Of a stretch of DNA of 64,000 nt, positions 1-7,574 are shown in pieces. The notes below the pieces were generated by a model. That model was not told the origin of the DNA and made no database searches. It saw only the letters and a program-made list of their open reading frames with translations. Origin of the DNA: Microbacterium pullorum. GTDB lineage: Bacteria > Actinomycetota > Actinomycetes > Actinomycetales > Microbacteriaceae. The first letter of the stretch is position 1. Each line of letters opens with the position of its first letter. Where the stretch lies: assembly GCF_014836535.1 (NCBI RefSeq), contig NZ_JACSQP010000007.1, positions 15,329-79,328 of the forward strand. Direction: 5' to 3'. Position numbers and translations under genes: made by a program.

Positions 1-24
1 GGCCCCCTCGTCTCTGGGGACGTC

Positions 25-189
25 TTAGACCCTCTTGTTGCCGCTGATGACGCGGAAGAGGAATGCGATCAACGCGATCACACCGACGATCAGGGCGACC
101 CACAGCAGCCAGCTGAGGGCGGAGTTCAGTCCGCCGACGATGGCAAGCACGATCGCGACGACGATGATGATCAAGAGTGCGATGTTCAT
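25..189 (-). CDS. Small two-helix membrane protein
   Basis: 54-residue hydrophobic protein beginning MNIALLIIIVV. It is almost entirely two membrane segments (about residues 3-20 and 22-46) followed by a short basic tail (SGNKRV), so it should sit in the cytoplasmic membrane as a hairpin. I chose the ATG at 189 rather than the longer frame because TAGGAG lies a few bases upstream on the minus strand and the extra N-terminal 32 residues look non-coding. Short proteins of this kind (DUF-type, stress-associated membrane peptides) are common in actinobacteria, but I do not recognise a named family and propose no function. Confidence 0.7.
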   Translation of the reverse strand: MNIALLIIIVVAIVLAIVGGLNSALSWLLWVALIVGVIALIAFLFRVISGNKRV

Positions 190-404
190 GGGGGCTCCTA
201 GTCTGTACTCCCACCACCCGCAGGGAAGCGGGGTGAGGCGCGGGTCAGCGCTCGTCGAACACGTTAGCCAGGCTGAGAGTCTCATGCCGAGGTCTTGACT
301 GGGCCTCGTCGACGGTGCTAAGTGTGCGCGCGAGCGCTGTCAAGCCCTCTGCTTCGCGGAATCCGAGCCTCTAACGTCGGAGAACCCCTGGACGAGGAGA
401 CGAG

Positions 405-674
405 ATGCCGCGAGGACGAGGGTCGAACAGCGTGAAGGATCCGGAGCTCTACGAGAAGCTGCGCACGGACGGTGCGTCGAAGGAGAAAGCCGCCCGGGTG
501 TCCAACGCCGCTGCGCGCGACGGACGCTCCGCCCTGGCGGAGCGCGGCGGTCGCTCCGGCGATTACGACGACTGGACCGTCGCCGACCTGCGCGGCCGCG
601 CCAAGGAACTGGGCCTTCGCGGGTACTCGGGCAAGCGCAAGGCGGAGCTCATCGCGATGCTCCGCACCCACTGA
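405..674 (+). CDS. Rho-N/SAP-like domain small basic protein
   Basis: 89-residue charged protein. The N-terminal part (SVKDPELYEKLR, then a KEKAARVSNAAAR stretch) matches a small conserved actinobacterial family. The last ~38 residues (WTVADLRGRAKELGLRGYSG) have the helix-extended-loop-helix pattern of the Rho N-terminal/SAP fold, which binds nucleic acid. A purine-rich GAGGAGACGAG precedes the ATG. It ends two bases before the GTG of the topoisomerase IB gene, so the two are probably co-transcribed; a DNA- or RNA-binding role is inferred from the fold and this neighbour. It is not Rho itself, as there is no ATPase domain. Confidence 0.8.
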   Translation: MPRGRGSNSVKDPELYEKLRTDGASKEKAARVSNAAARDGRSALAERGGRSGDYDDWTVADLRGRAKELGLRGYSGKRKAELIAMLRTH

Positions 675-676
675 CG

Positions 677-1648
677 GTGCCGCGCCTCAGACGGGTGCGA
701 CCCGGAGTGGATGCCGGCATCCGACGTCTCCGGGCCGGCTCGGGCTTCCGCTACGTCGACCACCGCGGTGCCGGTGTGGACGCGACCGACCGCGAACGGA
801 TCACGCGGCTGGTCATCCCGCCGGCCTGGCGGGACGTCTGGATCAGCGCGGCGGCGAACGGCCACATCCAGGCGGTCGGCGTCGACGACGCCGGGCGCAC
901 CCAGTACCTCTACCACCCGGACTGGGCGCCGAAGCGAGACAAGGGCAAATACGCCCGTGCGCTTCAGCTCGCGGCGGCGCTGCCTCGTGCGCGGGCGCGG
1001 GTGACCGCCTCGCTCCGGCAGGAGGGCCTCGACCGCGAGCGGGTGCTCGCGGTGGCGTTCCGGCTGCTGGACCTGGGGGCGGTCCGCATCGGGTCCGAAC
1101 GGCATCTGGCCCGCACCGGCAACCGCGGGCTCACCACGTTGCAGCGGCGGCACGCGAGCGTGGCCGGTACGACGGTGTCGCTGAGCTTTCCCGGCAAGAG
1201 CGGAAAACGGCAGCAGATCGAGATCGACGACGCCGACCTCGCGGCAGCGGTGCGACTGCTGGCAGCGGGACGACGCTCGTCTCCGCTGCTGTCATGGCAG
1301 CGCGGGCGGCGCCGTGCACGGCTCATGCCGCAGGAGGTCAACGCGTATGTGCGGGAGCTCACCGGCGGGGACTTCACGGCGAAGGATTTCCGCACGCTTC
1401 GCGGCACGATCCTCGCCGCCGACACCCTCGCCCGCATCGGCCCGGTCGACACCAAGCGCGACCGCAAGCGGGCGGAGGTGTCGGCGGTGCAGCGCAGCGC
1501 AGACGCGCTGGGTAACACGCCGACCGTCGCGCGGGGCTCCTACATCGATCCGCGGGTGTTCTCGCGCTACCGCAAGCGCAGGCTGCTCGACACCTCGGTA
1601 TCGCCGGAATCGGCGATCCGCGCGCTCATTCTGGGAGGGCGTCCCTAA
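677..1648 (+). CDS. DNA topoisomerase IB (poxvirus-type)
   Basis: 323-residue type IB topoisomerase, which nicks one strand through a 3'-phosphotyrosine and relaxes supercoils without ATP. The landmarks are in order: the N-terminal DNA-clamp region (RYVDHRG, RLVIPPAWRDVWI), the catalytic-domain arginine region VRIGSERHLARTGNRG, a lysine-bearing beta hairpin (SGKSGKRQQIEI-like), the second arginine motif KDFRTLRGT and the tyrosine in SYIDPRV near the C-terminus. Asn replaces the viral His before the tyrosine (GNTP), as is usual in bacterial members. It starts at GTG directly after the Rho-N-like gene. Length and motifs are normal for the family. Confidence 0.9.
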   Translation: MPRLRRVRPGVDAGIRRLRAGSGFRYVDHRGAGVDATDRERITRLVIPPAWRDVWISAAANGHIQAVGVDDAGRTQYLYHPDWAPKRDKGKYARALQLAAALPRARARVTASLRQEGLDRERVLAVAFRLLDLGAVRIGSERHLARTGNRGLTTLQRRHASVAGTTVSLSFPGKSGKRQQIEIDDADLAAAVRLLAAGRRSSPLLSWQRGRRRARLMPQEVNAYVRELTGGDFTAKDFRTLRGTILAADTLARIGPVDTKRDRKRAEVSAVQRSADALGNTPTVARGSYIDPRVFSRYRKRRLLDTSVSPESAIRALILGGRP

Positions 1649-1651
1649 CCT
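1646..1651 (+). promoter_or_regulatory. Putative -10 hexamer for leaderless crcB
   Basis: TAACCT ends 6 bases before the GTG of the first fluoride channel and overlaps the stop codon of the topoisomerase gene. The spacing fits transcription starting at the start codon. No Shine-Dalgarno sequence is visible. Confidence 0.4.
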
Positions 1652-1657
1652 GAGCCC

Positions 1658-2065
1658 GTGGCGCGGTTCTCCTGGGTGACCCTCGCGCTGGTCGTCCTCG
1701 GCGGTGCGCTCGGCGTCGCCGTGCGTGCGGTGTTCGTGCTGCCCTGGGGCCAGGGGACCCACCCGCTCGTGCTCCCCGCGATCACCCTGCTCATCAACGT
1801 CACGGGGTCTTTTCTGCTCGGTGTCGTCGCCGGGCGTCTCGACCACCACCGCCCGCGGCTGCGCGCCTTCCTCGGCACGGGGGTGTTGGGCGGCTTCACG
1901 ACCTACAGCGCCTTCGCCGTGCAGACCGTGCAGGTGTTCGGCGCCGCCCCCGTGGTCGGCCTGCTGCTCGCGGCCTGCTCGGTGCTCGGAGGCGTCGCCG
2001 CTGCCGCATGGGGGCTCGTGCTCGGGCGCCGCGCGACCGGCCGGCGCGCGGCGGTGGTCGAATGA
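1658..2065 (+). CDS. crcB: Fluoride channel subunit CrcB/Fluc (first copy)
   Basis: 135-residue protein with four membrane segments. It carries the Fluc landmarks: LLINVTGSFLLGVV (channel Asn followed by the G-[ST] motif) and GVLGGFTTYSAFAVQ (the GGFTT-S pore segment). Fluc proteins are dual-topology dimers that export F-. Here the gene overlaps a second, divergent copy by four bases (ATGA), which usually means the two products form a heterodimer of fixed, opposite orientation. It starts at GTG only nine bases after the topoisomerase gene, leaving no room for a fluoride riboswitch. Confidence 0.88.
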   Translation: MARFSWVTLALVVLGGALGVAVRAVFVLPWGQGTHPLVLPAITLLINVTGSFLLGVVAGRLDHHRPRLRAFLGTGVLGGFTTYSAFAVQTVQVFGAAPVVGLLLAACSVLGGVAAAAWGLVLGRRATGRRAAVVE

Positions 2066-2439
2066 ACGCGTGGGAGCTGTTCGCGCTCGTCGCCGCGGGG
2101 GCGGTCGGCGCCGGCGCGAGGTACACGGTGGATGCCATCGTGATGCGCGGGCGCGATGATGTCTTCCCCGCCGGCATTCTGCTCGTCAACATCATCGGGT
2201 CGCTGCTGTTCGGCGTCGTCACGGGCCTCGGCGCGGTGCTCGCGCCGGCCTGGGGAGGGATCGTGGGGGTCGGGCTGCTCGGCGGCTTCACCACCTTCAG
2301 CGCGGTCAGCCTCGACTCCGTGCTGCTGGCACAGCGGGGGCGTCGGGAATGGGCCGTGGTGAATCTCGCCGCGACGTTCGTGCTGGCTGTTCTGGCCGCG
2401 GTGGTCGGCATGGTCGTGGGCGGTCTCATTCCGCGATGA
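2062..2439 (+). CDS. crcB: Fluoride channel subunit CrcB/Fluc (second copy)
   Basis: 125-residue partner of the preceding gene, with the same landmarks (LLVNIIGSLLFGVVTG, GLLGGFTTFSAVSLD) and four membrane segments. I start it at the ATG at 2062, which overlaps the TGA of the first copy and implies translational coupling; upstream in-frame codons read inside the first gene. Together the pair should make a heterodimeric fluoride channel in the cytoplasmic membrane. Confidence 0.88.
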   Translation: MNAWELFALVAAGAVGAGARYTVDAIVMRGRDDVFPAGILLVNIIGSLLFGVVTGLGAVLAPAWGGIVGVGLLGGFTTFSAVSLDSVLLAQRGRREWAVVNLAATFVLAVLAAVVGMVVGGLIPR

Positions 2440-2472
2440 CCTGGGGTTGGATGCCCCGTGGGATACTTTCTT

Positions 2473-2490
2473 CGATACATCCGCGTATCG
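2473..2490. promoter_or_regulatory. Perfect 6-6-6 palindrome, possible operator of the RND gene
   Basis: CGATAC-atccgc-GTATCG, a perfect dyad about 50 bases before the RND exporter start. The form suits a dimeric repressor of TetR or MarR type, which commonly controls RND exporters, but no regulator gene is adjacent. Confidence 0.4.
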
Positions 2491-2541
2491 GCCGCGTTCG
2501 CGGCAGTTGTACACCCGCATCCACGCTCGTAAAGGCAGTCC

Positions 2542-5500
2542 GTGTCGAACCTCGCCGTCCTGAGCCTCAAGAACCGCGCTCTCATCGCCCTCGTGACGAT
2601 CGTCGCCGCTGTGTTCGGTGGCCTCGCCCTCACGAACCTCAAGCAGGAGCTGATCCCGTCGATCGAGTTCCCCGCGCTGTCGGTGATCGCGACCTACCCG
2701 GGCGCCTCCCCCGACGTCGTGGCCAACGACGTCTCCACGCCGATCGAGACCGCCATCCAGGGGGTTCCGGGCCTCGAATCCACGAGCGCCACGAGCACGA
2801 CGAACGCGTCGATCATCCAGGCATCGTTCGAGTACGGCACCGATCTGGCCACCGCGGAGCAGAAGATCTCGCAGGCGATCAACCGCATCAAGGGCCAGCT
2901 GCCCGAATCGGTCGATCCGCAGGTGTTCAGCCTCTCGATCGATGATCTGCCGGTCATCCAGCTCGCCGTCACCGGCTACGACGACGAAGCCGGCGTGCAG
3001 GAGCTGCTCCTCTCGACGGTCATCCCCGACCTCGAAGACGTCGACGGGGTCAACTCGGCCGAGGTCATCGGCGGAGCCGGCCAGCGCATCACGATCACCC
3101 CCGACCAGGCGCAGCTCGCTGCGGCGGGCTTCACGCAGCAGGCCATCAGCGACGCGCTCGAGCAGAACGGCGTGCTCTTCCCGGGTGGCGGCATCACCGA
3201 AGACGATCAGACCCTCACCGTGCAGACGGGCGCCAAGATCTCGTCGGTGCAGGAGATCGGAGAGCTGCCGCTCGTCCCCACCGACGCCGCCCAGTTCGGG
3301 GCCGAGACGGTCACCATCGCCGACGTCGCCACCGTCGCGGCGGAGGCCGACCCGCAGACCTCGATCTCGCGGGTCGACGGCCAGCCGGCCCTCACCATCG
3401 CGGTGACCAAGCTCCCCGCCGCCAACACCGTCGACGTGTCGACCGGGGTGCTGGCGGTGCTCCCCGGGCTCGAGGAGGCCCTCGACGGACAGGCCGAGTT
3501 CACGGTCGTCTTCGACCAGGCCCCCTACATCCAGGAGTCCATCGAGGCCCTCGCGCAGGAAGGCCTGCTCGGGCTGGCATTCGCGGTGCTGGTGATCCTG
3601 GTGTTCCTGCTGTCGGTGCGCGCCACCCTCGTCACGGCCATCTCGATCCCGACGAGCGTGCTCATCACCTTCGTCGGCATCCAGGCGTTCGGGTACTCGC
3701 TCAACATCCTCACCCTCGGTGCACTCACGATCGCGATCGGGCGCGTCGTGGACGACTCGATCGTCGTGATCGAGAACATCAGGCGGCACTACGTGGGCTC
3801 CGCCGACAAGCTGCGCTCGATCCTGCTCGCGGTGCGCGAGGTCGCCGCCGCCATCACGGCATCCACCATCACGACGGTCGCCGTGTTCCTGCCCATCGCC
3901 TTCGTCGGCGATATGACCGGTGAGCTCTTCCGGCCGTTCGCACTCACGGTGACGATCGCGATGACGGCGTCGCTGTTCGTCTCGCTCACGATCGTGCCGG
4001 TGCTGGCCTACTGGTTCCTGCGTCCGGGCAAGCCGCTGCGCGACGCCGAGGGCGACGAGGTCGATCCCGAAGACCCGGCCGCTCCGCCGTCGCGCCTGCA
4101 GAAGGCGTATCTGCCGGTGCTGCGCTGGACCCTCAAGCATTCGTGGGTCACCCTGCTGCTGGCCGTGCTGGTGCTGGCGGGTACCATCGCCGCGGTGCCG
4201 TTCCTGAAGACCAACTTCCTCGGCGACACCGGCCAGAACACGTTCACGATGACGCAGGATCTCGGCCCCGCGGCATCGCTCGAGGCGAAGGATGCCGCGG
4301 CGCAGACCGTGGAAGACGCCCTGCTCGAGGTGGACGGCATCGAGACCGTGCAGGTCTCGATCGGCTCCAGCGGCTCGGCCCTCGTCGATGCCTTCTCAGG
4401 CGGCTCCAGCGGCGCGACCTTCTCGGTCACGACCGATCCCGACGCCGACCAGCTCGTCGTGCGCGAGGACGTGCTCAATGTGGTGACCGGCCTCGACGGC
4501 GTTGGCGACGTCGCGATCTCGGCCACCGGCGGGTTCGGCTCGAGCGACATCGAGATCGACGTCACCGCCCCCGAGCAGCAGACCCTCGAGGAGGCGACGG
4601 ATGCCGTCGTCACCGCCATCGACGGCAAGGACGGCGTGGAGCAGGTGACCACCAACCTGTCGGACGCGCTGCCCTACATCGCCGTGGTCGTCGACCGCGA
4701 CGCCGCCGCCGCGCTCGGCCTGTCGGAAGTCGCGGTGGGCGCCCTCGTGTCGAGCACGATGCAGCCCCAGCAGCTGGGCACCGTCGAGATCGACGACACC
4801 GCGCTGACGGTGTACCTCGCGGCCTCGCAGACGCCGGCGACCCTCGATGAACTGCGCAACCTGCAGGTGCCGTCGGCGGCGGGGCCCGTGGCCCTGTCGC
4901 AGATCGCGACCGTCGAAGAGAGCCAGGGGCCCACGTCGATCACGACCGTGGGCGGACAGCGCACCGCCACCGTGAGCGTCACCCCGTCGGGAGACGACCT
5001 CACTGCTGCGTCGGCCGTGGTCACCCAGGCGCTCGCCGAAGCCGACCTGCCCGCTGCAGCCGACGCCACCGTCGGCGGTGTGGTCTCGCAGCAGGCGGAC
5101 GCATTCACCCAGCTCGGTCTCGCGATGCTCGCGGCGATCCTCATCGTCTACATCGTCATGGTCGCGACCTTCAAGTCGCTGCGCCAGCCGCTGCTGCTGC
5201 TCGTGTCGGTGCCCTTCGCGGCGACCGGTGCGATCCTGCTGCAGATCGCGACGGGTGTGCCGCTGGGCGTGGCATCGCTCATCGGCGTGCTGATGCTGAT
5301 CGGCATCGTCGTGACGAACGCGATCGTGCTGGTGGACCTCGTCAACCAGTACCGGGTCAAGGGACTCACCGCGCACGACGCGACCATCGCCGGCGGCGCG
5401 CGACGCCTGCGGCCCATCCTCATGACGGCACTCGCGACGATCTTCGCCCTGACGCCGATGGCCATGGGCATCACCGGGCAAGGCGGCTTCATCTCGCAGC

Positions 5501-6405
5501 CGCTGGCGATCGTCGTGATCGGCGGGCTCATCTCGTCGACCGTGCTGACGCTGCTGGTGCTGCCGACCCTCTACAACCTCGTCGAGGGGGCGCGGGAGCG
5601 CCGCCAGGCCAAGCGCGGCGCGCTCACTCCGGCTCCCGCCGGTGGGCCCGACCTGCGCGACGCCGTCGAGCCCGACAGCACGACCGCCACGGTGGCCCTC
5701 ACGCGCCGGGACCGCCGTGCGCAGGCGGCCATGATGTCGCTGCCCGCCGTGATCCCCGACGCCGTCGCCGCGCGCGAGGGCGCGGCTGCCGATGCCGCCG
5801 CGGGGGATGCTGAGCCCGCCGCCGCACCGGTGGCGGCCGCTGAGTCCGAGATCGAGTCGCCTGCTGCCGCAGCGGACGAGGCCGAGTCGACCCCGAACGA
5901 GGAACCCGCCGTCGAGGCCGCGACCGACGAACCCGATGAAGACGCGCTGTCGGCCCTCGCCCAGGCGGTGCAGCCGGCTCGCGTCGGCGACGACACGCCG
6001 TGGACGCAGACGATCGAGGAGCCGACCGCGGAGGCGCCGGTCGACCCGACTGCCCCCGAGGAGTCGTCGGGCGAAGACGAGACGGCGGTGGACGAGGACC
6101 GCGCCGTTGTCGACGATGGCGATGCGGCCGATCCCGCGTCGGAGGTCGCAGACGAAACCGAGGTCGCAGACGATGCCGAGGTCGATGCCGAGGTCGCAGA
6201 CGATGCCGAGGTCGCAGACGATGCCGAGGTCGCAGACGATGCCGAGGTCGCAGACGATGCCGAGGCCGATGCCGAGGCGGACGCCGTCGTCGACGGCGGG
6301 GCGGAGTACGCGGCACCGGACGCAGAGACCGACGAGCACGCGCAGCCCGCTCCCACCGAGACCGACGACGAGGGCGAACGCCGGGAGGACGAAGACCGCG
6401 GCTGA
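2542..6405 (+). CDS. RND-family exporter with repetitive acidic C-terminal tail
   Basis: 1287-residue proton-driven exporter of the AcrB/SwrC type. One membrane helix lies at about residues 13-31, followed by a large extracytoplasmic pore region. A first block of helices (about 335-475) carries the proton-relay pair D404-D405 in the TM4 motif GRVVDDSIVVIENI. A second large loop and a second helix block (about 860-1010) complete the duplicated RND plan. Unusually, the last ~250 residues are a disordered, very acidic tail with repeated EVADDA units encoded by 18-bp direct repeats. No membrane-fusion or outer-membrane partner is nearby, as expected for a Gram-positive host. Starts at GTG; the substrate is unknown. 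Confidence 0.88.
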   Translation: MSNLAVLSLKNRALIALVTIVAAVFGGLALTNLKQELIPSIEFPALSVIATYPGASPDVVANDVSTPIETAIQGVPGLESTSATSTTNASIIQASFEYGTDLATAEQKISQAINRIKGQLPESVDPQVFSLSIDDLPVIQLAVTGYDDEAGVQELLLSTVIPDLEDVDGVNSAEVIGGAGQRITITPDQAQLAAAGFTQQAISDALEQNGVLFPGGGITEDDQTLTVQTGAKISSVQEIGELPLVPTDAAQFGAETVTIADVATVAAEADPQTSISRVDGQPALTIAVTKLPAANTVDVSTGVLAVLPGLEEALDGQAEFTVVFDQAPYIQESIEALAQEGLLGLAFAVLVILVFLLSVRATLVTAISIPTSVLITFVGIQAFGYSLNILTLGALTIAIGRVVDDSIVVIENIRRHYVGSADKLRSILLAVREVAAAITASTITTVAVFLPIAFVGDMTGELFRPFALTVTIAMTASLFVSLTIVPVLAYWFLRPGKPLRDAEGDEVDPEDPAAPPSRLQKAYLPVLRWTLKHSWVTLLLAVLVLAGTIAAVPFLKTNFLGDTGQNTFTMTQDLGPAASLEAKDAAAQTVEDALLEVDGIETVQVSIGSSGSALVDAFSGGSSGATFSVTTDPDADQLVVREDVLNVVTGLDGVGDVAISATGGFGSSDIEIDVTAPEQQTLEEATDAVVTAIDGKDGVEQVTTNLSDALPYIAVVVDRDAAAALGLSEVAVGALVSSTMQPQQLGTVEIDDTALTVYLAASQTPATLDELRNLQVPSAAGPVALSQIATVEESQGPTSITTVGGQRTATVSVTPSGDDLTAASAVVTQALAEADLPAAADATVGGVVSQQADAFTQLGLAMLAAILIVYIVMVATFKSLRQPLLLLVSVPFAATGAILLQIATGVPLGVASLIGVLMLIGIVVTNAIVLVDLVNQYRVKGLTAHDATIAGGARRLRPILMTALATIFALTPMAMGITGQGGFISQPLAIVVIGGLISSTVLTLLVLPTLYNLVEGARERRQAKRGALTPAPAGGPDLRDAVEPDSTTATVALTRRDRRAQAAMMSLPAVIPDAVAAREGAAADAAAGDAEPAAAPVAAAESEIESPAAAADEAESTPNEEPAVEAATDEPDEDALSALAQAVQPARVGDDTPWTQTIEEPTAEAPVDPTAPEESSGEDETAVDEDRAVVDDGDAADPASEVADETEVADDAEVDAEVADDAEVADDAEVADDAEVADDAEADAEADAVVDGGAEYAAPDAETDEHAQPAPTETDDEGERREDEDRG
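6144..6266 (+). repeat. 18-bp tandem repeats in the RND tail
   Basis: Repeated GAGGTCGCAGACGATGCC units, nearly identical at DNA level, with one shortened GAGGTCGATGCC unit among them. They encode EVADDA. The near-identity suggests recent slippage expansion. Confidence 0.8.
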
Positions 6406-6411
6406 GCCGGC

Positions 6412-7332
6412 TCAGGGGGTGCGGTAGTGCGCGCCCCACTGCAGCTGCCACTGCTCGCCCGGTGCCAGCCACCGCACGCCGATGCCCGAATTGAGGGCGT
6501 CGGCGGGCGCGGTCAGCGGCTCGATCGCGAGGGCGACGGGCTGGCCCGGGTAGCGATCGGTCGTGAACAGCTGCAGATAGTCGAAGCCGCTGCCCGCCCA
6601 CACGTCGACCGAGCTCCCATCGGGAGCGGTGAGCACCGCGTGCGCGCGGTCCTCGCCATCGCGGGTGAGCTGGCCGTAGGCGGTGTCGAGGTCGAGGGTG
6701 CCGACGATCCGCGGTGACCTCAAGTCGGTCGCCTCGTCGACGGGCATCTCCGCGACCGGCAGCAGCCGCTCGTCGAGCGCGAAGCGTGACGAGGCATCCA
6801 CCTGCACCGTCAGCTCGCCCGTGGTGGCCGTGCCGATGCAGAAGTAGGGGTGGGCGCCGAGTGCGACCGGTGCCTCCTCGTCGCCCAGGTTCAACAGGCG
6901 GTGCGTCACCGTCAGTGACATGTCCGACACGGCATAGGTGACCTCGGTGGCGAGATGGAACGGGTAACCGGTCTGGGGGTAGACGTCGGCGGCGAGGGTG
7001 ACGGTGTCGTCGGTGTACTCGATGGGCTGGTAGGCGGTGTAGCGGAGCAGTCCGTGCGAGGCGTTGCCGGTCTTGGGGTCGGTGATCGCGAGTTGACGGG
7101 TGACCCCACGCTGCGTCCAGGATCCGTCTCGCACGCGGCTCGCCCACGGCACCAGGACGATCCCCGAGGCCGCCGGTGTCGGGGAGTGGTCGGGGTAGCG
7201 GGGGACGAGATCGACGTCGCCCACGGCGAACGCCCGCACACCCGCGCCCACCTGTGAGATCTCCGCCACGGTGTCGCCCGATCGGATCGTGAACCTGCGG
7301 CCGGTCGGATCGTACGGCGAATGAGTGCTCAT
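6412..7332 (-). CDS. Aldose 1-epimerase family protein
   Basis: 306-residue galactose-mutarotase-like beta-sandwich protein. The substrate-pocket motifs are present: SHGLLRYTAYQ (residues ~83-93), GAHPYFCIG with the catalytic-type His, and the late glutamate segment IEPLTAPADALN. These enzymes interconvert alpha and beta anomers of free or phosphorylated sugars in the cytoplasm; the exact sugar is not evident. The neighbours do not form a sugar operon. The ATG at 7332 has TAACAT six bases upstream, suggesting a leaderless transcript. The gene is convergent with the RND exporter, with six bases between stop codons. Confidence 0.85.
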   Translation of the reverse strand: MSTHSPYDPTGRRFTIRSGDTVAEISQVGAGVRAFAVGDVDLVPRYPDHSPTPAASGIVLVPWASRVRDGSWTQRGVTRQLAITDPKTGNASHGLLRYTAYQPIEYTDDTVTLAADVYPQTGYPFHLATEVTYAVSDMSLTVTHRLLNLGDEEAPVALGAHPYFCIGTATTGELTVQVDASSRFALDERLLPVAEMPVDEATDLRSPRIVGTLDLDTAYGQLTRDGEDRAHAVLTAPDGSSVDVWAGSGFDYLQLFTTDRYPGQPVALAIEPLTAPADALNSGIGVRWLAPGEQWQLQWGAHYRTP

Positions 7333-7338
7333 GCCGTC

Positions 7339-7344
7339 ATGTTA
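7339..7344 (-). promoter_or_regulatory. Putative -10 hexamer for the epimerase gene
   Basis: On the minus strand TAACAT ends six bases before the ATG at 7332; no Shine-Dalgarno sequence is present. Confidence 0.4.
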
Positions 7345-7574
7345 GGGCGGTCGGCATTCTCACAGCCGCAGAGCCGATATGCTCGTTCAGTCGGCTTCGG
7401 ACACTGCGCGTGGTGCGCGTGGATGGGTTTGTGAGTCCAAGGGGCCGATGGTGGGCGTCGATCGACGTGCATGACCACTATCGATAATGGCCCCGGCCGA
7501 CGGATGTCCGGGTTATACCTGCGTGCCAGCGGGTGCTGTTCTCGTGTGACTAGAGAACCCAGAAGGACATATCC

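Noticed and set aside
1649..1657. Fluoride riboswitch before crcB
   Set aside because: Only nine bases separate the genes, too few for the motif.
1903..6339. Very long minus-strand frames opposite the RND exporter
   Set aside because: Shadow frames with arginine-rich, featureless translations; the plus-strand frame encodes clear RND motifs.
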